Shown here: piece by piece, positions 1 to 7,338 of the stretch
Numbering within the stretch: position 1 is the first letter of the stretch
Layout of the letters: each line of letters begins with the position of its first letter
Assembly (NCBI GenBank): GCA_002069725.1
Contig: MWBW01000014.1
Span: 1 to 53,400 of the forward strand
Direction: 5' to 3'
Origin: Firmicutes bacterium ADurb.Bin248
GTDB taxonomy: Bacteria > Bacillota > Clostridia > Christensenellales > CAG-138
DNA length: 53,400 nt
Notes under the pieces: model-generated
Seen by the model: the letters and a program-made list of their open reading frames with translations, nothing else
The model's database searches: none
What the model was told of the DNA's origin: nothing
Position numbers and translations under genes: made by a program

Positions 1-526
1 CCTCGTTCACCTGCTGCGCGAGCGCCTGCGCGCGCGCGTGATCCTCCCGGCTCATGCCGCGCACGCGCGCGTTCGCGCGCTCGACGGCCTCCTCGCCGTA
101 CTTTTTGCGGATTTCCTTGCCGTAAAGCCTTTCGTTCTCATCGACGAGCTGCTGCCCGAAGCCGTCGAATTTCTCCCTGTCGGTCATACTTCCCTCTCCC
201 TTCATGGTTTTGATCGTTCTTTCCACGGTGCCGATCAGCGCGTCGAGCCGATCGCGCTTCGCGCGCAGCGCCTTGAGGTGCCCTTCGAGCGCGCGCGGCG
301 CGTCAAACGCCTCGCCGTCGAGCATGTTCTTGATTTCATCGAGCGGCACGCCGAGCTCGCGGTAGAACAAAATCTGCTGCAGCCGGTCCACCTCCGCCGC
401 GCCGTAGACGCGGTATCCGTTTTCGCGGCGCCCGCGCGGCGCGAGCAGGCCGAGCGAATCGTAATGGCGCAGCGTCCGCGCGCTGACGCCCGCGAGCTTC
501 GAGAGCTCATCCACGCCGTAATCCAC
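1..526 (-). CDS. MerR-family transcriptional regulator with TipAS-like domain, partial
   Basis: The GTG at 526 is chosen as start because GGAGG sits 8 nt upstream. The N-terminus reads as a MerR winged helix (VDELSKLAGVSARTLRHYD, then RENGYRVYGAAEVDRLQQI), followed by a coiled-coil helix (ALEGHLKALRAKRDRLDALI). From about residue 115 it resembles a TipAS effector domain (REKFDGFGQQLVDENERLYG, then IRKKYGEE). TipAS-type MerR proteins bind hydrophobic or thiopeptide ligands and activate promoters with an over-long spacer, usually including their own. The reading frame is open to base 1, so the C-terminus is missing from the window. The ligand cannot be told from sequence. Confidence 0.88.
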   Translation of the reverse strand, partial: MDYGVDELSKLAGVSARTLRHYDSLGLLAPRGRRENGYRVYGAAEVDRLQQILFYRELGVPLDEIKNMLDGEAFDAPRALEGHLKALRAKRDRLDALIGTVERTIKTMKGEGSMTDREKFDGFGQQLVDENERLYGKEIRKKYGEEAVERANARVRGMSREDHARAQALAQQVNE

Positions 527-545
527 GCCCCTCACCTCCGGATAC

Positions 546-576
546 AGCATAAACCATGACGCTGCGTCAATGTCAA
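546..576 (-). promoter_or_regulatory. MerR-type promoter with 19-bp spacer and palindromic operator
   Basis: Read on the minus strand, TTGACA (571-576) and TATGCT (546-551) are separated by 19 bp. The perfect palindrome TGACGC-A-GCGTCA (557-569) lies inside the spacer. An over-long spacer with a central dyad is the hallmark of promoters activated by MerR proteins through DNA distortion. It lies directly upstream of the MerR gene, so autoregulation is inferred. Confidence 0.72.
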
Positions 577-648
577 GCCGGCTTTTAAGGAAAATGCCGG
601 CGAAAGATCCGGCGTGAAAGCGTCCGCGCCGATGAAAGGTACAGCGGC

Positions 649-677
649 TTGGAAACGCGGCGCGTTTGTGATAAAAT
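649..677 (+). promoter_or_regulatory. Likely promoter for the Cys-rich protein gene
   Basis: TTGGAA (649-654), a 17-bp spacer and TAAAAT (672-677) lie 64 nt upstream of the ATG at 742. This is a sigma-A-like match only; there is no experimental support. Confidence 0.5.
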
Positions 678-741
678 CAAAACGGATAAGCAAATACGGA
701 TCGGCGCGCGGCGGCAGCCGCCGGGAATATTGGAGGTTGTT

Positions 742-1038
742 ATGGAAAAATGCGACCCGCGCACCTCGAAGCCCGAGGATTGCCACTACTCGTTTTTCAG
801 CAACACGGAGTGCGAGTTCTTCCCCTGCCATAAGACGGAGCATCCGGAGGACTTCAACTGCCTGTTCTGCTACTGCCCGCTGTACGCTCTGGGCGATAAA
901 TGCGGGGGCAACTTCGCCTATACCGAAAAAGGCGTCAAGGATTGCAGCAATTGCCTCGTGCCGCACGGGCGCAAGAGCTATTCCTACATCGTGGACAAAT
1001 TCCCCATGCTCGCGGAGCTCGCGAGGAAGAAAGATTAA
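742..1038 (+). CDS. Small cysteine-rich metal-binding domain protein
   Basis: 98 aa. The ATG at 742 has GGAGG 5 nt upstream; the open frame extends further up, but those residues do not look coding. Ten cysteines (C4, C14, C24, C29, C40, C43, C45, C54, C68, C71) include a C-x2-C-x-C cluster (CLFCYC) and CSNC. Length and pattern fit the short Cys-rich small domain family (COG2158 type), thought to bind metal; its biochemical role is not established. It ends 65 nt from the convergent iron-uptake locus. A metal-related role is inferred from the cysteines only. Confidence 0.75.
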   Translation: MEKCDPRTSKPEDCHYSFFSNTECEFFPCHKTEHPEDFNCLFCYCPLYALGDKCGGNFAYTEKGVKDCSNCLVPHGRKSYSYIVDKFPMLAELARKKD

Positions 1039-1070
1039 AAAGAAGAGGACGCGGAACCCCGCGCCCCTTC
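1034..1070 (-). terminator. Intrinsic terminator of the feo operon
   Basis: Read on the minus strand, a GC-rich stem (GGCGCGG pairing with CCGCGTCC, extended by GAAG/CTTC; loop near 1054-1057) is followed by TTTTT (1037-1041). It lies just past the stop of the FeoB-associated gene and overlaps the end of the convergent gene at 1038. Confidence 0.6.
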
Positions 1071-1102
1071 TCCATCAAAGGAACCACAATAGATGGTGTC
1101 TG

Positions 1103-1273
1103 TCAGTGTTTGTGGCAGTACGCCTCCCCGGGGCAGCCGGAGCAGCAGTCGCAGGAAGCGGACTTGCCGCTCCTTTTCTTTTTGACGAGGTGGACGACGA
1201 CGAGCGTCACAACCGCCAGCAGCACAAGGCTTAAGAGTATCGTCGAATAATTCTCCAATATGAACGAGAGCAT
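1103..1273 (-). CDS. FeoB-associated Cys-rich membrane protein
   Basis: 56 aa, too short for most ORF callers. ATG at 1273, preceded by AAAGGAGG with about 6 nt spacing. One membrane helix (TILLSLVLLAVVTLVVVHLV, residues 11-30) is followed by a basic stretch KKKRSGK and a Cys-rich tail (CDCCSGCPG, then C53). This architecture matches the small Cys-rich proteins encoded after feoB in Firmicutes, presumed to sit at the membrane with the ferrous iron transporter. It starts 36 nt after the remnant feoB stop at 1309, so it was the last gene of the feo operon. Unlike feoB, it is intact. Confidence 0.82.
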   Translation of the reverse strand: MLSFILENYSTILLSLVLLAVVTLVVVHLVKKKRSGKSASCDCCSGCPGEAYCHKH

Positions 1274-1308
1274 GGGTAAGCCTCCTTTCCGGCTTTGGGT
1301 TCGATGCG

Positions 1309-2387
1309 CTAGGCCTTGAGAGCCGCGCCGCGCGCGGCGTTTTTCGCCTCTTTATGCCCTCGACGATGAGGCTCTGCATCCACGGCGCGGCGTTGACCGA
1401 CACGAGGAAGGAGCCTGCGGCGTTCGTGATGATGTCGCCGAAGAGCACGTCGTTTGTCCAGTCCGTCGCCCATGCGCCCACGGTCGTGACCGAAACGAAG
1501 TAGACGACGAACATCACCAGCGCGAAGATCGGCAGCGCGAGATAACGGTTCGTGACCACGCGGTCGATCCGATCCGATACGGAAAGCCTGCCGCGGCCGC
1601 TCTTTTTGATGCAGCGCTGTATGATGGAGGCGATGTAATCGTAGCGCTCGTTGGTGACGATGCTCTCCGCGTCGTCGCCGAGCTCAGCTTCGCAGCCTTT
1701 GACGTCCGCCTCGATGTGCGCGCGCAGTTCGTCCGAAAGGCCGAGCTTTTCGAGCACCCTGGCGTCGCGCTCGAAGAGCTTGACGGCGTACCAGCGCTGC
1801 CGCGCCGGCTCCACGCGGCCTTCCGCCGCCTCCTCGATGTGCGCGAGCGCGTGCTCCACGACGCCCGAAAACACGTGCCGCGGCACCATGGGTTCGCCCT
1901 TCCGCGCGAGCTCCACGGCAAGCGCCGCCGCGTCCTCGACATCCGTGCCCCTGAGCGCGCTGATGCCGAGCGCGGGGCAGCCGAGCTCCCTGGCGAGGTT
2001 CTCGAAATCGATCTTATCCCCGGCCTTTTCGACCTCGTCCATCATGTTGACGGCGACGACCAGGGGTATGCCCAGTTCCGCGAGCTGCGTGGTCAGATAC
2101 AGGTTCCGCTCGAGGTTCGTGCCGTCCACGATGTTGATGATGGCGTCGGGCTTCTCGTCTATGAGATAATCCCGCGCGACCACCTCCTCGAGCGTGTAGG
2201 GCGAAAGCGAGTAGATTCCGGGCAGGTCCGTAACGACGACGTCCTTGTAGCCCTTGAGCCTGCCTTCCTTCTTTTCGACCGTGACGCCCGGCCAGTTGCC
2301 CACGAACTGGTTCGCGCCCGTGAGCGCGTTGAAAAGCGTGGTTTTTCCGCTGTTGGGATTGCCCGCGAGCGCGATTCGTATCGACAT
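1309..2387 (-). pseudogene. feoB: feoB with large internal deletion (ferrous iron transporter)
   Basis: ATG at 2387 with GGAGG 8 nt upstream. The first 345 residues are a good FeoB: G1 GNPNSGKTT (9-17), G3 DLPG, G4 NMMD, the helical spacer, and the first membrane helix (ALPIFALVMFVVYFVSVTTVGAW). Homology then stops at APWMQSLIVEGI near base 1353. Full-length FeoB is about 650-700 aa or more, so the gate motifs and most membrane helices are missing. In a different frame the next codons read HKEAKNAARGAALKA and a TAG at 1309, which looks like an authentic FeoB C-terminal tail. The segment 1309-2387 is not a multiple of 3, as expected for an out-of-frame deletion. The feoB frame instead runs on through the next gene to 1035. 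Either a real loss of function or a collapsed assembly. Confidence 0.82.
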
Positions 2388-2418
2388 TGCGTTGTCCTCC
2401 CTGTGCGTATGCACAACA

Positions 2419-2434
2419 GTTAGTTTTGTCTAAC
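2419..2434. promoter_or_regulatory. DtxR-type operator copy 1, between feoA and feoB
   Basis: GTTAG-N6-CTAAC with perfect 5-bp arms, 32 nt upstream of the feoB ATG. It has the same arms as the two sites at 2993 and 3018, and resembles the half-sites of the IdeR/DtxR consensus. Its place inside the operon suggests an additional iron-controlled start or a roadblock for feoB. Confidence 0.7.
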
Positions 2435-2487
2435 CCATTCTCCAAAAAAAGCGGGGTTCAGGTTCGTATCCGGCGCTGATCCCCGGT

Positions 2488-2709
2488 TCAGGAAACGAAT
2501 ATCGTTTCGAGATCGGCCTTCCTGAGCGAGAGCTCGTAGCCGCGCACCGTAACCTCGACGGGATCGCCGAGCGGCGCGACCTTTCTCACGTAGATCTCTG
2601 TGCCGCGCGTGATGCCCATGTCCATGATCCTGCGCTTGACGGCGCCCGCGCCCGTGACGGCCTCGACGCGCACGGTTTCCCCGCAGGCGACCTCTCTCAG
2701 ATTCCGCAT
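2488..2709 (-). CDS. feoA: FeoA-domain protein (second copy)
   Basis: 73 aa. ATG at 2709 with AAAGGAG 8 nt upstream; a GTG 9 nt earlier is too close to that site. An SH3-like FeoA domain is evident: LREVACGETVRVEAVTGAGA, then RRIMDMGITRGTEIYVRKVA and GDPVEVTVRGYELSLRKADL. FeoA is a small cytoplasmic partner of FeoB needed for Fe(II) uptake. It lies 28 nt after the first feoA copy and 100 nt before feoB. Confidence 0.92.
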   Translation of the reverse strand: MRNLREVACGETVRVEAVTGAGAVKRRIMDMGITRGTEIYVRKVAPLGDPVEVTVRGYELSLRKADLETIFVS

Positions 2710-2737
2710 AGCAAACACTCCTTTCGCCTCATATCCG

Positions 2738-2947
2738 TCATACCATGATGTTCCTTGCCATCTCGCGGCTCACGGCGACCCGCGCGTCCTTGACGCGCAC
2801 GATCACGTTGCCCGCGATCTCGGCGACGACGGTGATCGTCCCGCCCTCGACGAAGCCGAGGTTCTCGAGAAAACGCCGCGTTTCCGCCCTACCCCCGATG
2901 CGCTTGATGAGGTTTTCCTCGCCTGTTTTGGCCATCGTCAGCGGCAT
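2738..2947 (-). CDS. feoA: FeoA-domain protein (first copy)
   Basis: 69 aa. ATG at 2947 with GGAGG 7 nt upstream. It shows the FeoA pattern (RRFLENLGFVEGGTITVVAE, then VIVRVKDARVAVSREMARNI). It is the first gene of the operon, and only about 35% identical by eye to the second copy. Tandem non-identical FeoA proteins are common in clostridial feo operons. The longer frame up to 3025 starts inside the promoter-operator region and is rejected. Confidence 0.9.
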   Translation of the reverse strand: MPLTMAKTGEENLIKRIGGRAETRRFLENLGFVEGGTITVVAEIAGNVIVRVKDARVAVSREMARNIMV

Positions 2948-2992
2948 CACGATCCCTCCCCTCCATTGGCGCGCTCCCGCGCCCCGCGTATA

Positions 2993-3008
2993 GTTAGTCT
3001 TATCTAAC
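2993..3008. promoter_or_regulatory. DtxR-type operator copy 2, downstream of the feo -10
   Basis: GTTAG-TCTTAT-CTAAC, the same arms as copies 1 and 3. It lies just past the predicted -10 at 3016-3021 on the minus strand, so a bound repressor would block initiation or escape. Confidence 0.78.
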
Positions 3009-3015
3009 CCTAATA

Positions 3016-3044
3016 AGGTTAGCATAAACTAACTCTCATGTCAA
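3016..3044 (-). promoter_or_regulatory. feo promoter overlapped by DtxR operator copy 3
   Basis: On the minus strand TTGACA (3039-3044), 17 bp, TAACCT (3016-3021). The palindrome GTTAG-CATAAA-CTAAC (3018-3033) covers the -10 and most of the spacer. It is therefore a simple steric repressor site for the divergent DtxR-family protein. Confidence 0.72.
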
Positions 3045-3063
3045 GTCCCGGTTTTACGAGAGT

Positions 3064-3092
3064 TTGCGCAAACGGGGAAGCTGTGTTATGCT
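3064..3092 (+). promoter_or_regulatory. Possible promoter of the dtxR-family gene
   Basis: TTGCGC (3064-3069), 17 bp, TATGCT (3087-3092), about 40 nt before the GTG start. It lies outside the operators at 2993-3033, so the regulator itself may be constitutive. Confidence 0.4.
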
Positions 3093-3132
3093 TTGCTTGA
3101 CGGCGAAAATCAGGCCAAAGGAGATGAGAAGC

Positions 3133-3504
3133 GTGAAGATACACGAATCCGCCGAGATGTACCTGGAAACGATACTGATGCTTGGCCGCAACGGCGCGCC
3201 CGTGCGCTCCATAGACGTCGTGGGCGAGCTCGACTTCAAGAAATCGAGCGTGAGCGTCGCCATGAAGAAGCTGCGTGAGAACGGCTACGTCGAAATGGAC
3301 GACGAGGGGCACCTCACGCTGACCCCGTCGGGGCGCAAGATCGCCGAAACCATGTACGAGAGGCACACGTTCCTGTCCGACTGGCTCGAGAGCCTGGGCG
3401 TCGAAAAGGACGTCGCGGTTGCGGACGCCTGCCGGATGGAGCATGTGATCAGCCCCGAGAGCTTCGAGGCCATCAAAAAGCACGTCGAGAGGTGCGGGGA
3501 ATAG
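3133..3504 (+). CDS. DtxR-family iron-dependent repressor
   Basis: 123 aa. The GTG at 3133 is chosen because AAAGGAG lies 9 nt upstream; the ATG at 3124 overlaps that site. A winged helix (residues 5-70; DVVGELDFKKSSVSVAMKKL, then GYVEMDDEGHLTLTPSG) is followed by a short dimerisation/metal domain. The metal ligands can be aligned: Met9, His78, Cys100, Glu103 and His104 (CRMEH). That set matches iron-sensing DtxR/IdeR (Met, His, Cys, Glu, His), not manganese MntR, which has Asp and Glu at the Met and Cys positions. The short length without an SH3 domain is otherwise MntR-like. It is divergent from feoAAB, with three palindromes in the locus, so it is predicted to repress Fe(II) uptake when iron is replete. 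Confidence 0.9.
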   Translation: MKIHESAEMYLETILMLGRNGAPVRSIDVVGELDFKKSSVSVAMKKLRENGYVEMDDEGHLTLTPSGRKIAETMYERHTFLSDWLESLGVEKDVAVADACRMEHVISPESFEAIKKHVERCGE

Positions 3505-3519
3505 AAAACGAAACGAATT

Positions 3520-3543
3520 AAAAAAGTGCCTCGGCACTTTTTT
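3520..3543. terminator. Bidirectional terminator between dtxR-family gene and membrane protein gene
   Basis: AAAAAGTGCC, TC, GGCACTTTTTT: a perfect stem flanked by A and T runs, so it can work on both strands. It separates the convergent genes ending at 3504 and 3550. Confidence 0.88.
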
Positions 3544-3549
3544 GATAAG

Positions 3550-4320
3550 CTATCTTCCATCCTCCCCCGGTTCCGGCCAGGAAATGTTTTTGCCGGTCCC
3601 GCGCGAGCGGGTCTGCCTTTTAACCGGCGGGAAGCTGCTCCACGCCCGCGCGTCGTAAACCGCGACGCACGCGAGCACGGCCAGGCCGACCGCGGGGCCT
3701 ACGGCAGCCGGCGCGCCGAACGCATCCGCGAGGCTGAGCCCGGCGTAGACCGCGAGCTCGCACGCGAGCGTCGCGAGAAAACCCATGAACGCCCTGTTGC
3801 GGTTGAGCATGTGCGCGAGCAGCAGCGAGAGAACGGCTTCGCACAGCATGAGCGCCAGGCCCACGGCGCTCTCGGCGAGCAGCAGCGCGGAAGCGCCGTA
3901 GCCCACGCCGGCGAGGAGATACTGCGCGCCCGCCGCAACCACGCCCACGGCGCGATAAACGAGCATGGGCAGCACGACGCCGATGCCGAAGGCAAGCGTT
4001 TCATGGGCGCTCCTTCGCTGCGCGAGCGGCTTTTTGAGCATGAAAAACATCGCGAGCGTCACAAGCGTTGCGCTCGTGAGCGCGAGCACGAAGGCAGCGG
4101 CTTTCCCTTCGATGAAGGCGTCCCCCTCCGGCCCTCCGGCGAACCCGCTTACGGCGAGCAGCAGGAGCGCCGCGCCGAAGTAGCCCGCGGCCATGCTCGC
4201 GAGGCCGAGCAGGAAGGGTTTGCCTACGGGCACGCCTTTTTTGCGGATGTATATGAGCGTCCAGATCGCCGAGGCGACGAGCGCGACGGCGAGCGCGATG
4301 TTAAGGCTCGACAGAAGCAT
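3550..4320 (-). CDS. Unknown integral membrane protein
   Basis: 256 aa; ATG at 4320 with GGAGG 7 nt upstream. About seven hydrophobic segments are visible (near residues 4-24, 34-58, 78-96, 108-128, 132-152, 154-172 and 195-225), with a short basic C-terminus (KRQTRSRGTGK). The layout recalls YhfC-type membrane proteins, but I do not find their metalloprotease-like motif, so no family is assigned. It lies downstream of the ribosomal alpha operon but is separated from it by a strong terminator, so it needs its own promoter, which I could not identify in the 68-nt gap. Confidence 0.7.
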   Translation of the reverse strand: MLLSSLNIALAVALVASAIWTLIYIRKKGVPVGKPFLLGLASMAAGYFGAALLLLAVSGFAGGPEGDAFIEGKAAAFVLALTSATLVTLAMFFMLKKPLAQRRSAHETLAFGIGVVLPMLVYRAVGVVAAGAQYLLAGVGYGASALLLAESAVGLALMLCEAVLSLLLAHMLNRNRAFMGFLATLACELAVYAGLSLADAFGAPAAVGPAVGLAVLACVAVYDARAWSSFPPVKRQTRSRGTGKNISWPEPGEDGR

Positions 4321-4342
4321 GGGGTTCCCTCCGGTGACGGTG

Positions 4343-4373
4343 ATAAAAAACGGCGCGCTTGTTACGGCGCGCC
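4343..4373 (-). terminator. Terminator of the ribosomal superoperon
   Basis: On the minus strand GGCGCGC (4367-4373) pairs with GCGCGCC (4352-4358) across an 8-nt loop and is followed by a run of six T (4345-4350). It comes 16 nt after the rplQ stop. Confidence 0.88.
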
Positions 4374-4388
4374 GGCTTCATGCGGCGT

Positions 4389-4880
4389 TCAGACCAACTC
4401 GATGACGGCCATCTCCGCGGCGTCGCCGCGGCGGGGCCCGAGCTTATAGACCCGGGTGTAGCCGCCCTTGCGCCCCTCGTACCTGGGCGCGATCTCGCGG
4501 AAGAGCTTCTCCACGACGGGATGCGGGGTCTGCTTCGAGCGCTCGGTGTATTCCTTCTTGCTCTCCTTGTCCTTGCGGGGCAGGGGCATATCGTAAAGGT
4601 ACGCCATGATCTGCCTGCGGGCGTGGAGCCTGCCGGGCATATCGTTGGTCTTTTCGACCTTGACGATCTGCTGCTTCTCGTTGCGCGTCTCCTTTTCGAC
4701 GGTGACGGTGTTTTTATATTCGCCGACGGCGAGGGTGATGAGCTTCTCGGCGATCGGGCGCAGTTCCTTGGCGCGCGCCTCGGTGGTGACGATCTTGCCG
4801 TTCCACAGGAGCGCCGTGGTCAAATTCCGGAGCATGGCGTCGCGCTGGTCGCTCGGCCTGCCAAGCTTACGGTTGGGCAT
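4389..4880 (-). CDS. rplQ: 50S ribosomal protein L17, with insertions
   Basis: 163 aa against about 113-130 for most bacterial L17. ATG at 4880 with GGAGG 9 nt upstream. The conserved ends are clear ([19 protein letters not shown] and [20 protein letters not shown]). The extra length is a Lys/Glu-rich insertion of about 25 residues around positions 54-80, between LITLAVGE and GRLHARRQ, plus a smaller one ([19 protein letters not shown]). L17 sits near the peptide tunnel exit, so these insertions would probably project from the ribosome surface. Last gene of the superoperon, 18 nt after rpoA. Confidence 0.97.
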   Translation of the reverse strand: MPNRKLGRPSDQRDAMLRNLTTALLWNGKIVTTEARAKELRPIAEKLITLAVGEYKNTVTVEKETRNEKQQIVKVEKTNDMPGRLHARRQIMAYLYDMPLPRKDKESKKEYTERSKQTPHPVVEKLFREIAPRYEGRKGGYTRVYKLGPRRGDAAEMAVIELV

Positions 4881-4898
4881 ATCCAAATTCCTCCTTCG

Positions 4899-5840
4899 TT
4901 AATCTTCGTTGTGCCGGAGCGACAGGCCCAGGCCGCTGAGTTTCTGCTGGACCTCCTCGAGCGACTTACGGCCGAGGTTGCGCACCTTCATCATTTCTTC
5001 CTCGTTGCGCTGCACGAGCTCCTCGACGGTGTTGATGCCGGCGCGCTTGAGGCAGTTATAGGAGCGGACGGAGAGGTCGAGTTCCTCAATGGTCATCTCG
5101 AGTATTTTCTCCTTCTTGTCCTCCTCCTTTTCAACCATGATTTCCACGCCCTGGACATGCTCCGTGAGGTTGATGAAGAGCAGGAGATGCTCCGTGAGTA
5201 TCTTCGCCGCGAGGCTGACGGCCTCGTCCGGCTTGATGCTGCCGTCGGTCCATACCTCGAGCGTGAGCTTGTCGTAGTCTGTGATCTGACCGACTCGGGT
5301 ATCCTCCACGCGGAAGTTAACCTTGCGGATAGGGGTGAAAATGGAATCCACCGCGATCTGCCCAATGGGCATGTCGGGCTTCTTGTTCTTCTCGGCGGAA
5401 ACATAGCCGCGCCCGTGCTCCAGTATGATCTCCATATAGAGCTTGGCGTTGGGGCCAAGGGTCGCGATGTGCAGCTCGGGATTGATGATCTCCACGTCGG
5501 AATCGGCGATGATGTCGCCCGCCGTGACCTCGCACGCGCCGCCGGCGTCCACGATGACCTTCTTGCTGCCCTCGCTGTGGAGCTTGACGATCAGCTCCTT
5601 GAGGTTCAACACGATCTCGGTGACGTCCTCCCTGACTCCCTCTATGGTCGTGAACTCATGCAGCACGCCGTCGATCTTCACGCTCGACGCGGCCACGCCC
5701 GGCAGGCTCGAAAGCAGCACCCGGCGCAGCGAGTTGCCCAGCGTCGTGCCGAAGCCGCGCTCGAGCGGCTCCACCACGAAACGGCCATAGTTCTCGGTAA
5801 TGTCCTCGCACTCTATTTTGGGTCTCTCGATTTCTATCAT
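4899..5840 (-). CDS. rpoA: RNA polymerase alpha subunit
   Basis: 313 aa, normal length. ATG at 5840 ([13 protein letters not shown]); the six codons upstream in frame cover the AGAGGGG ribosome-binding site. The N-terminal dimerisation domain (to about residue 228; [20 protein letters not shown]) nucleates beta and beta-prime assembly. The C-terminal domain (helix-hairpin-helix, [20 protein letters not shown]) contacts UP elements and activators. It sits between rpsD and rplQ, as in most Firmicutes. Confidence 0.98.
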   Translation of the reverse strand: MIEIERPKIECEDITENYGRFVVEPLERGFGTTLGNSLRRVLLSSLPGVAASSVKIDGVLHEFTTIEGVREDVTEIVLNLKELIVKLHSEGSKKVIVDAGGACEVTAGDIIADSDVEIINPELHIATLGPNAKLYMEIILEHGRGYVSAEKNKKPDMPIGQIAVDSIFTPIRKVNFRVEDTRVGQITDYDKLTLEVWTDGSIKPDEAVSLAAKILTEHLLLFINLTEHVQGVEIMVEKEEDKKEKILEMTIEELDLSVRSYNCLKRAGINTVEELVQRNEEEMMKVRNLGRKSLEEVQQKLSGLGLSLRHNED

Positions 5841-5895
5841 AGCTTTTTCCCCTCTCATGATACTTGGTCAGTCGATAAGGGCGGCGGGTAAGTCA

Positions 5896-6525
5896 TTACC
5901 TGGAGTAGTACTCGACGATGAGGTGTTCCTCAATGGTGAGGTCGATATCGTCGCGCGCGGGGAGAGCGACCACTTTGCCGGCGAGGTTTTCCGCGTCAAG
6001 CTCGAGCCATTTGGACACGGGCTTGGAGGAGCCCTGCTCGCGCAGATCCTTGATGTAGGGGATGTCGCGGCTGCGCTCGCGGATCGTGACCACCTGGCCC
6101 GCCTTGACGAGGTAGGAGGCGATGTCGATCTTCGCGCCGTCCACGCGGATGTGGCCGTGCGTCACAAGCTGGCGCGCCATGGGGCGGCTGGGCGCGAAGC
6201 CCAGGCGGTACACGACGTTGTCGAGCCTGCGCTCGAGAAGGCTGAGCATGTTCTCGCCCGTCACGCCGCGCATGTTGCTTGCCATGTCGTAATACTTGCG
6301 GAACTGTTTCTCGCCCACGCCGTAGGCGCGGCGGACCTTCTGCTTCTCGCGAAGCTGGGTGCCGTACTCCTTGGGTTTGCGCTGCCTGGCCTGGCCGTGC
6401 TGGCCCGGAGGGGTGTTGCGCTTGATGACGGCGCACTTGGCGCTGTAGCAGCGGTCGCCCTTGAGGAAGAGCTTCGCGCCCTCCCTGCGGCACTGCTTGC
6501 AAACGGAATCCGTATATCTTGCCAT
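5896..6525 (-). CDS. rpsD: 30S ribosomal protein S4, zinc-binding form
   Basis: 209 aa. The N-terminus carries four cysteines C9, C12, C26, C31 (CKQC, then CYSAKC), the zinc-containing form of S4. An S4 RNA-binding domain follows ([20 protein letters not shown], then [20 protein letters not shown]). S4 is a primary 16S rRNA binder that starts assembly of the 30S body. In Bacillus, S4 controls its own separate gene; here it is inside the alpha cluster. Confidence 0.98.
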   Translation of the reverse strand: MARYTDSVCKQCRREGAKLFLKGDRCYSAKCAVIKRNTPPGQHGQARQRKPKEYGTQLREKQKVRRAYGVGEKQFRKYYDMASNMRGVTGENMLSLLERRLDNVVYRLGFAPSRPMARQLVTHGHIRVDGAKIDIASYLVKAGQVVTIRERSRDIPYIKDLREQGSSKPVSKWLELDAENLAGKVVALPARDDIDLTIEEHLIVEYYSR

Positions 6526-6543
6526 AGCTCTCTTGCTGCCTCC

Positions 6544-6954
6544 TTAAACTCTTCTGCGCTTGGGCGGGCGGCATCCGTTGTGGGGGATGGGCGTCACGTC
6601 CTTGATCATGTTGACCTCGAGGCCGGTCGTCGCGAGCGCGCGTATGGCGGATTCGCGTCCCGAGCCGGGGCCCTTCACATAGACCTCGACCGTGCGAAGC
6701 CCGTGCTCCATCGCCGCGCGCGCGGCGGTCTCCGAGGCCATTTGCGCCGCGAAGGGCGTGCTCTTCTTGCTGCCGCGGAAGCCCAGGCCGCCCGCGGAAG
6801 CCCACGCGATGGCGTTGCCCTGCAGGTCCGTGATGGTGACCATGGTGTTGTTGAAGGAGGAACGGATGTGCGCCGCGCCGCGCTCGATGTTCTTCTTCTC
6901 GCGGCGTTTGCGGGTGCCGGCCTTCTTGACTTTGCCTTTGGTTGCGGTTGCCAT
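6544..6954 (-). CDS. rpsK: 30S ribosomal protein S11
   Basis: 136 aa, slightly long because of a basic N-terminal stretch ([19 protein letters not shown]). The core [20 protein letters not shown] and the end [15 protein letters not shown] are typical. S11 forms part of the 30S platform near the mRNA exit (Shine-Dalgarno) channel. It lies between rpsM and rpsD with 15- to 18-nt spacers. Confidence 0.98.
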   Translation of the reverse strand: MATATKGKVKKAGTRKRREKKNIERGAAHIRSSFNNTMVTITDLQGNAIAWASAGGLGFRGSKKSTPFAAQMASETAARAAMEHGLRTVEVYVKGPGSGRESAIRALATTGLEVNMIKDVTPIPHNGCRPPKRRRV

Positions 6955-6969
6955 GTTCGCTTTTCCTCC

Positions 6970-7338
6970 TTACTTCTTTCTGCCGCCGACCTGGCGCTTG
7001 GGCCCCTTGCGGGTGCGTGCGTTCTGCTTGGTGCTCTGCCCGCGTACCGGCAGGCCCTTGCGGTGCCTAACGCCGCGGTAGCAGCCGATCTCGATGAGCC
7101 GCTTGATGTTCATGGAGGTTTCGCGCCTCAAATCGCCCTCCACCTTCACGTTGTGGTCGATGTACTCCCTGAGCTTTGTGACGTCGGCCTCGCTCAGATC
7201 CCTCACGCGGATGTCGGGATCGACGCCCGTAGCCGCCAGGATGTCCGTGGCGGTTTTGCGGCCGATGCCGAAGATATAAGTCAAGCCGATCTCGACTCGC
7301 TTGTCTCTGGGCAGGTCCACGCCGGAAATTCGTGCCAT
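6970..7338 (-). CDS. rpsM: 30S ribosomal protein S13
   Basis: 122 aa. ATG at 7338 ([20 protein letters not shown]), with AAGGAGAAG upstream. The C-terminal tail [20 protein letters not shown] contacts the P-site tRNA; S13 also bridges to the 50S subunit in the 30S head. The upstream open frame to 7449 crosses a hairpin-rich spacer and is not coding. Confidence 0.98.
   Translation of the reverse strand: MARISGVDLPRDKRVEIGLTYIFGIGRKTATDILAATGVDPDIRVRDLSEADVTKLREYIDHNVKVEGDLRRETSMNIKRLIEIGCYRGVRHRKGLPVRGQSTKQNARTRKGPKRQVGGRKK

Noticed and set aside
527..741. Small genes in the 215-bp gap between the MerR gene and the Cys-rich gene
   Set aside because: Only two divergent promoters and a GCCGGC-containing weak hairpin are visible; open frames there lack ribosome-binding sites.
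1035..1352. C-terminal 114 codons of the extended feoB frame
   Set aside because: They have no FeoB similarity, overlap the intact small Cys-rich gene in another frame and include translated terminator sequence. Treated as read-through past a deletion junction.
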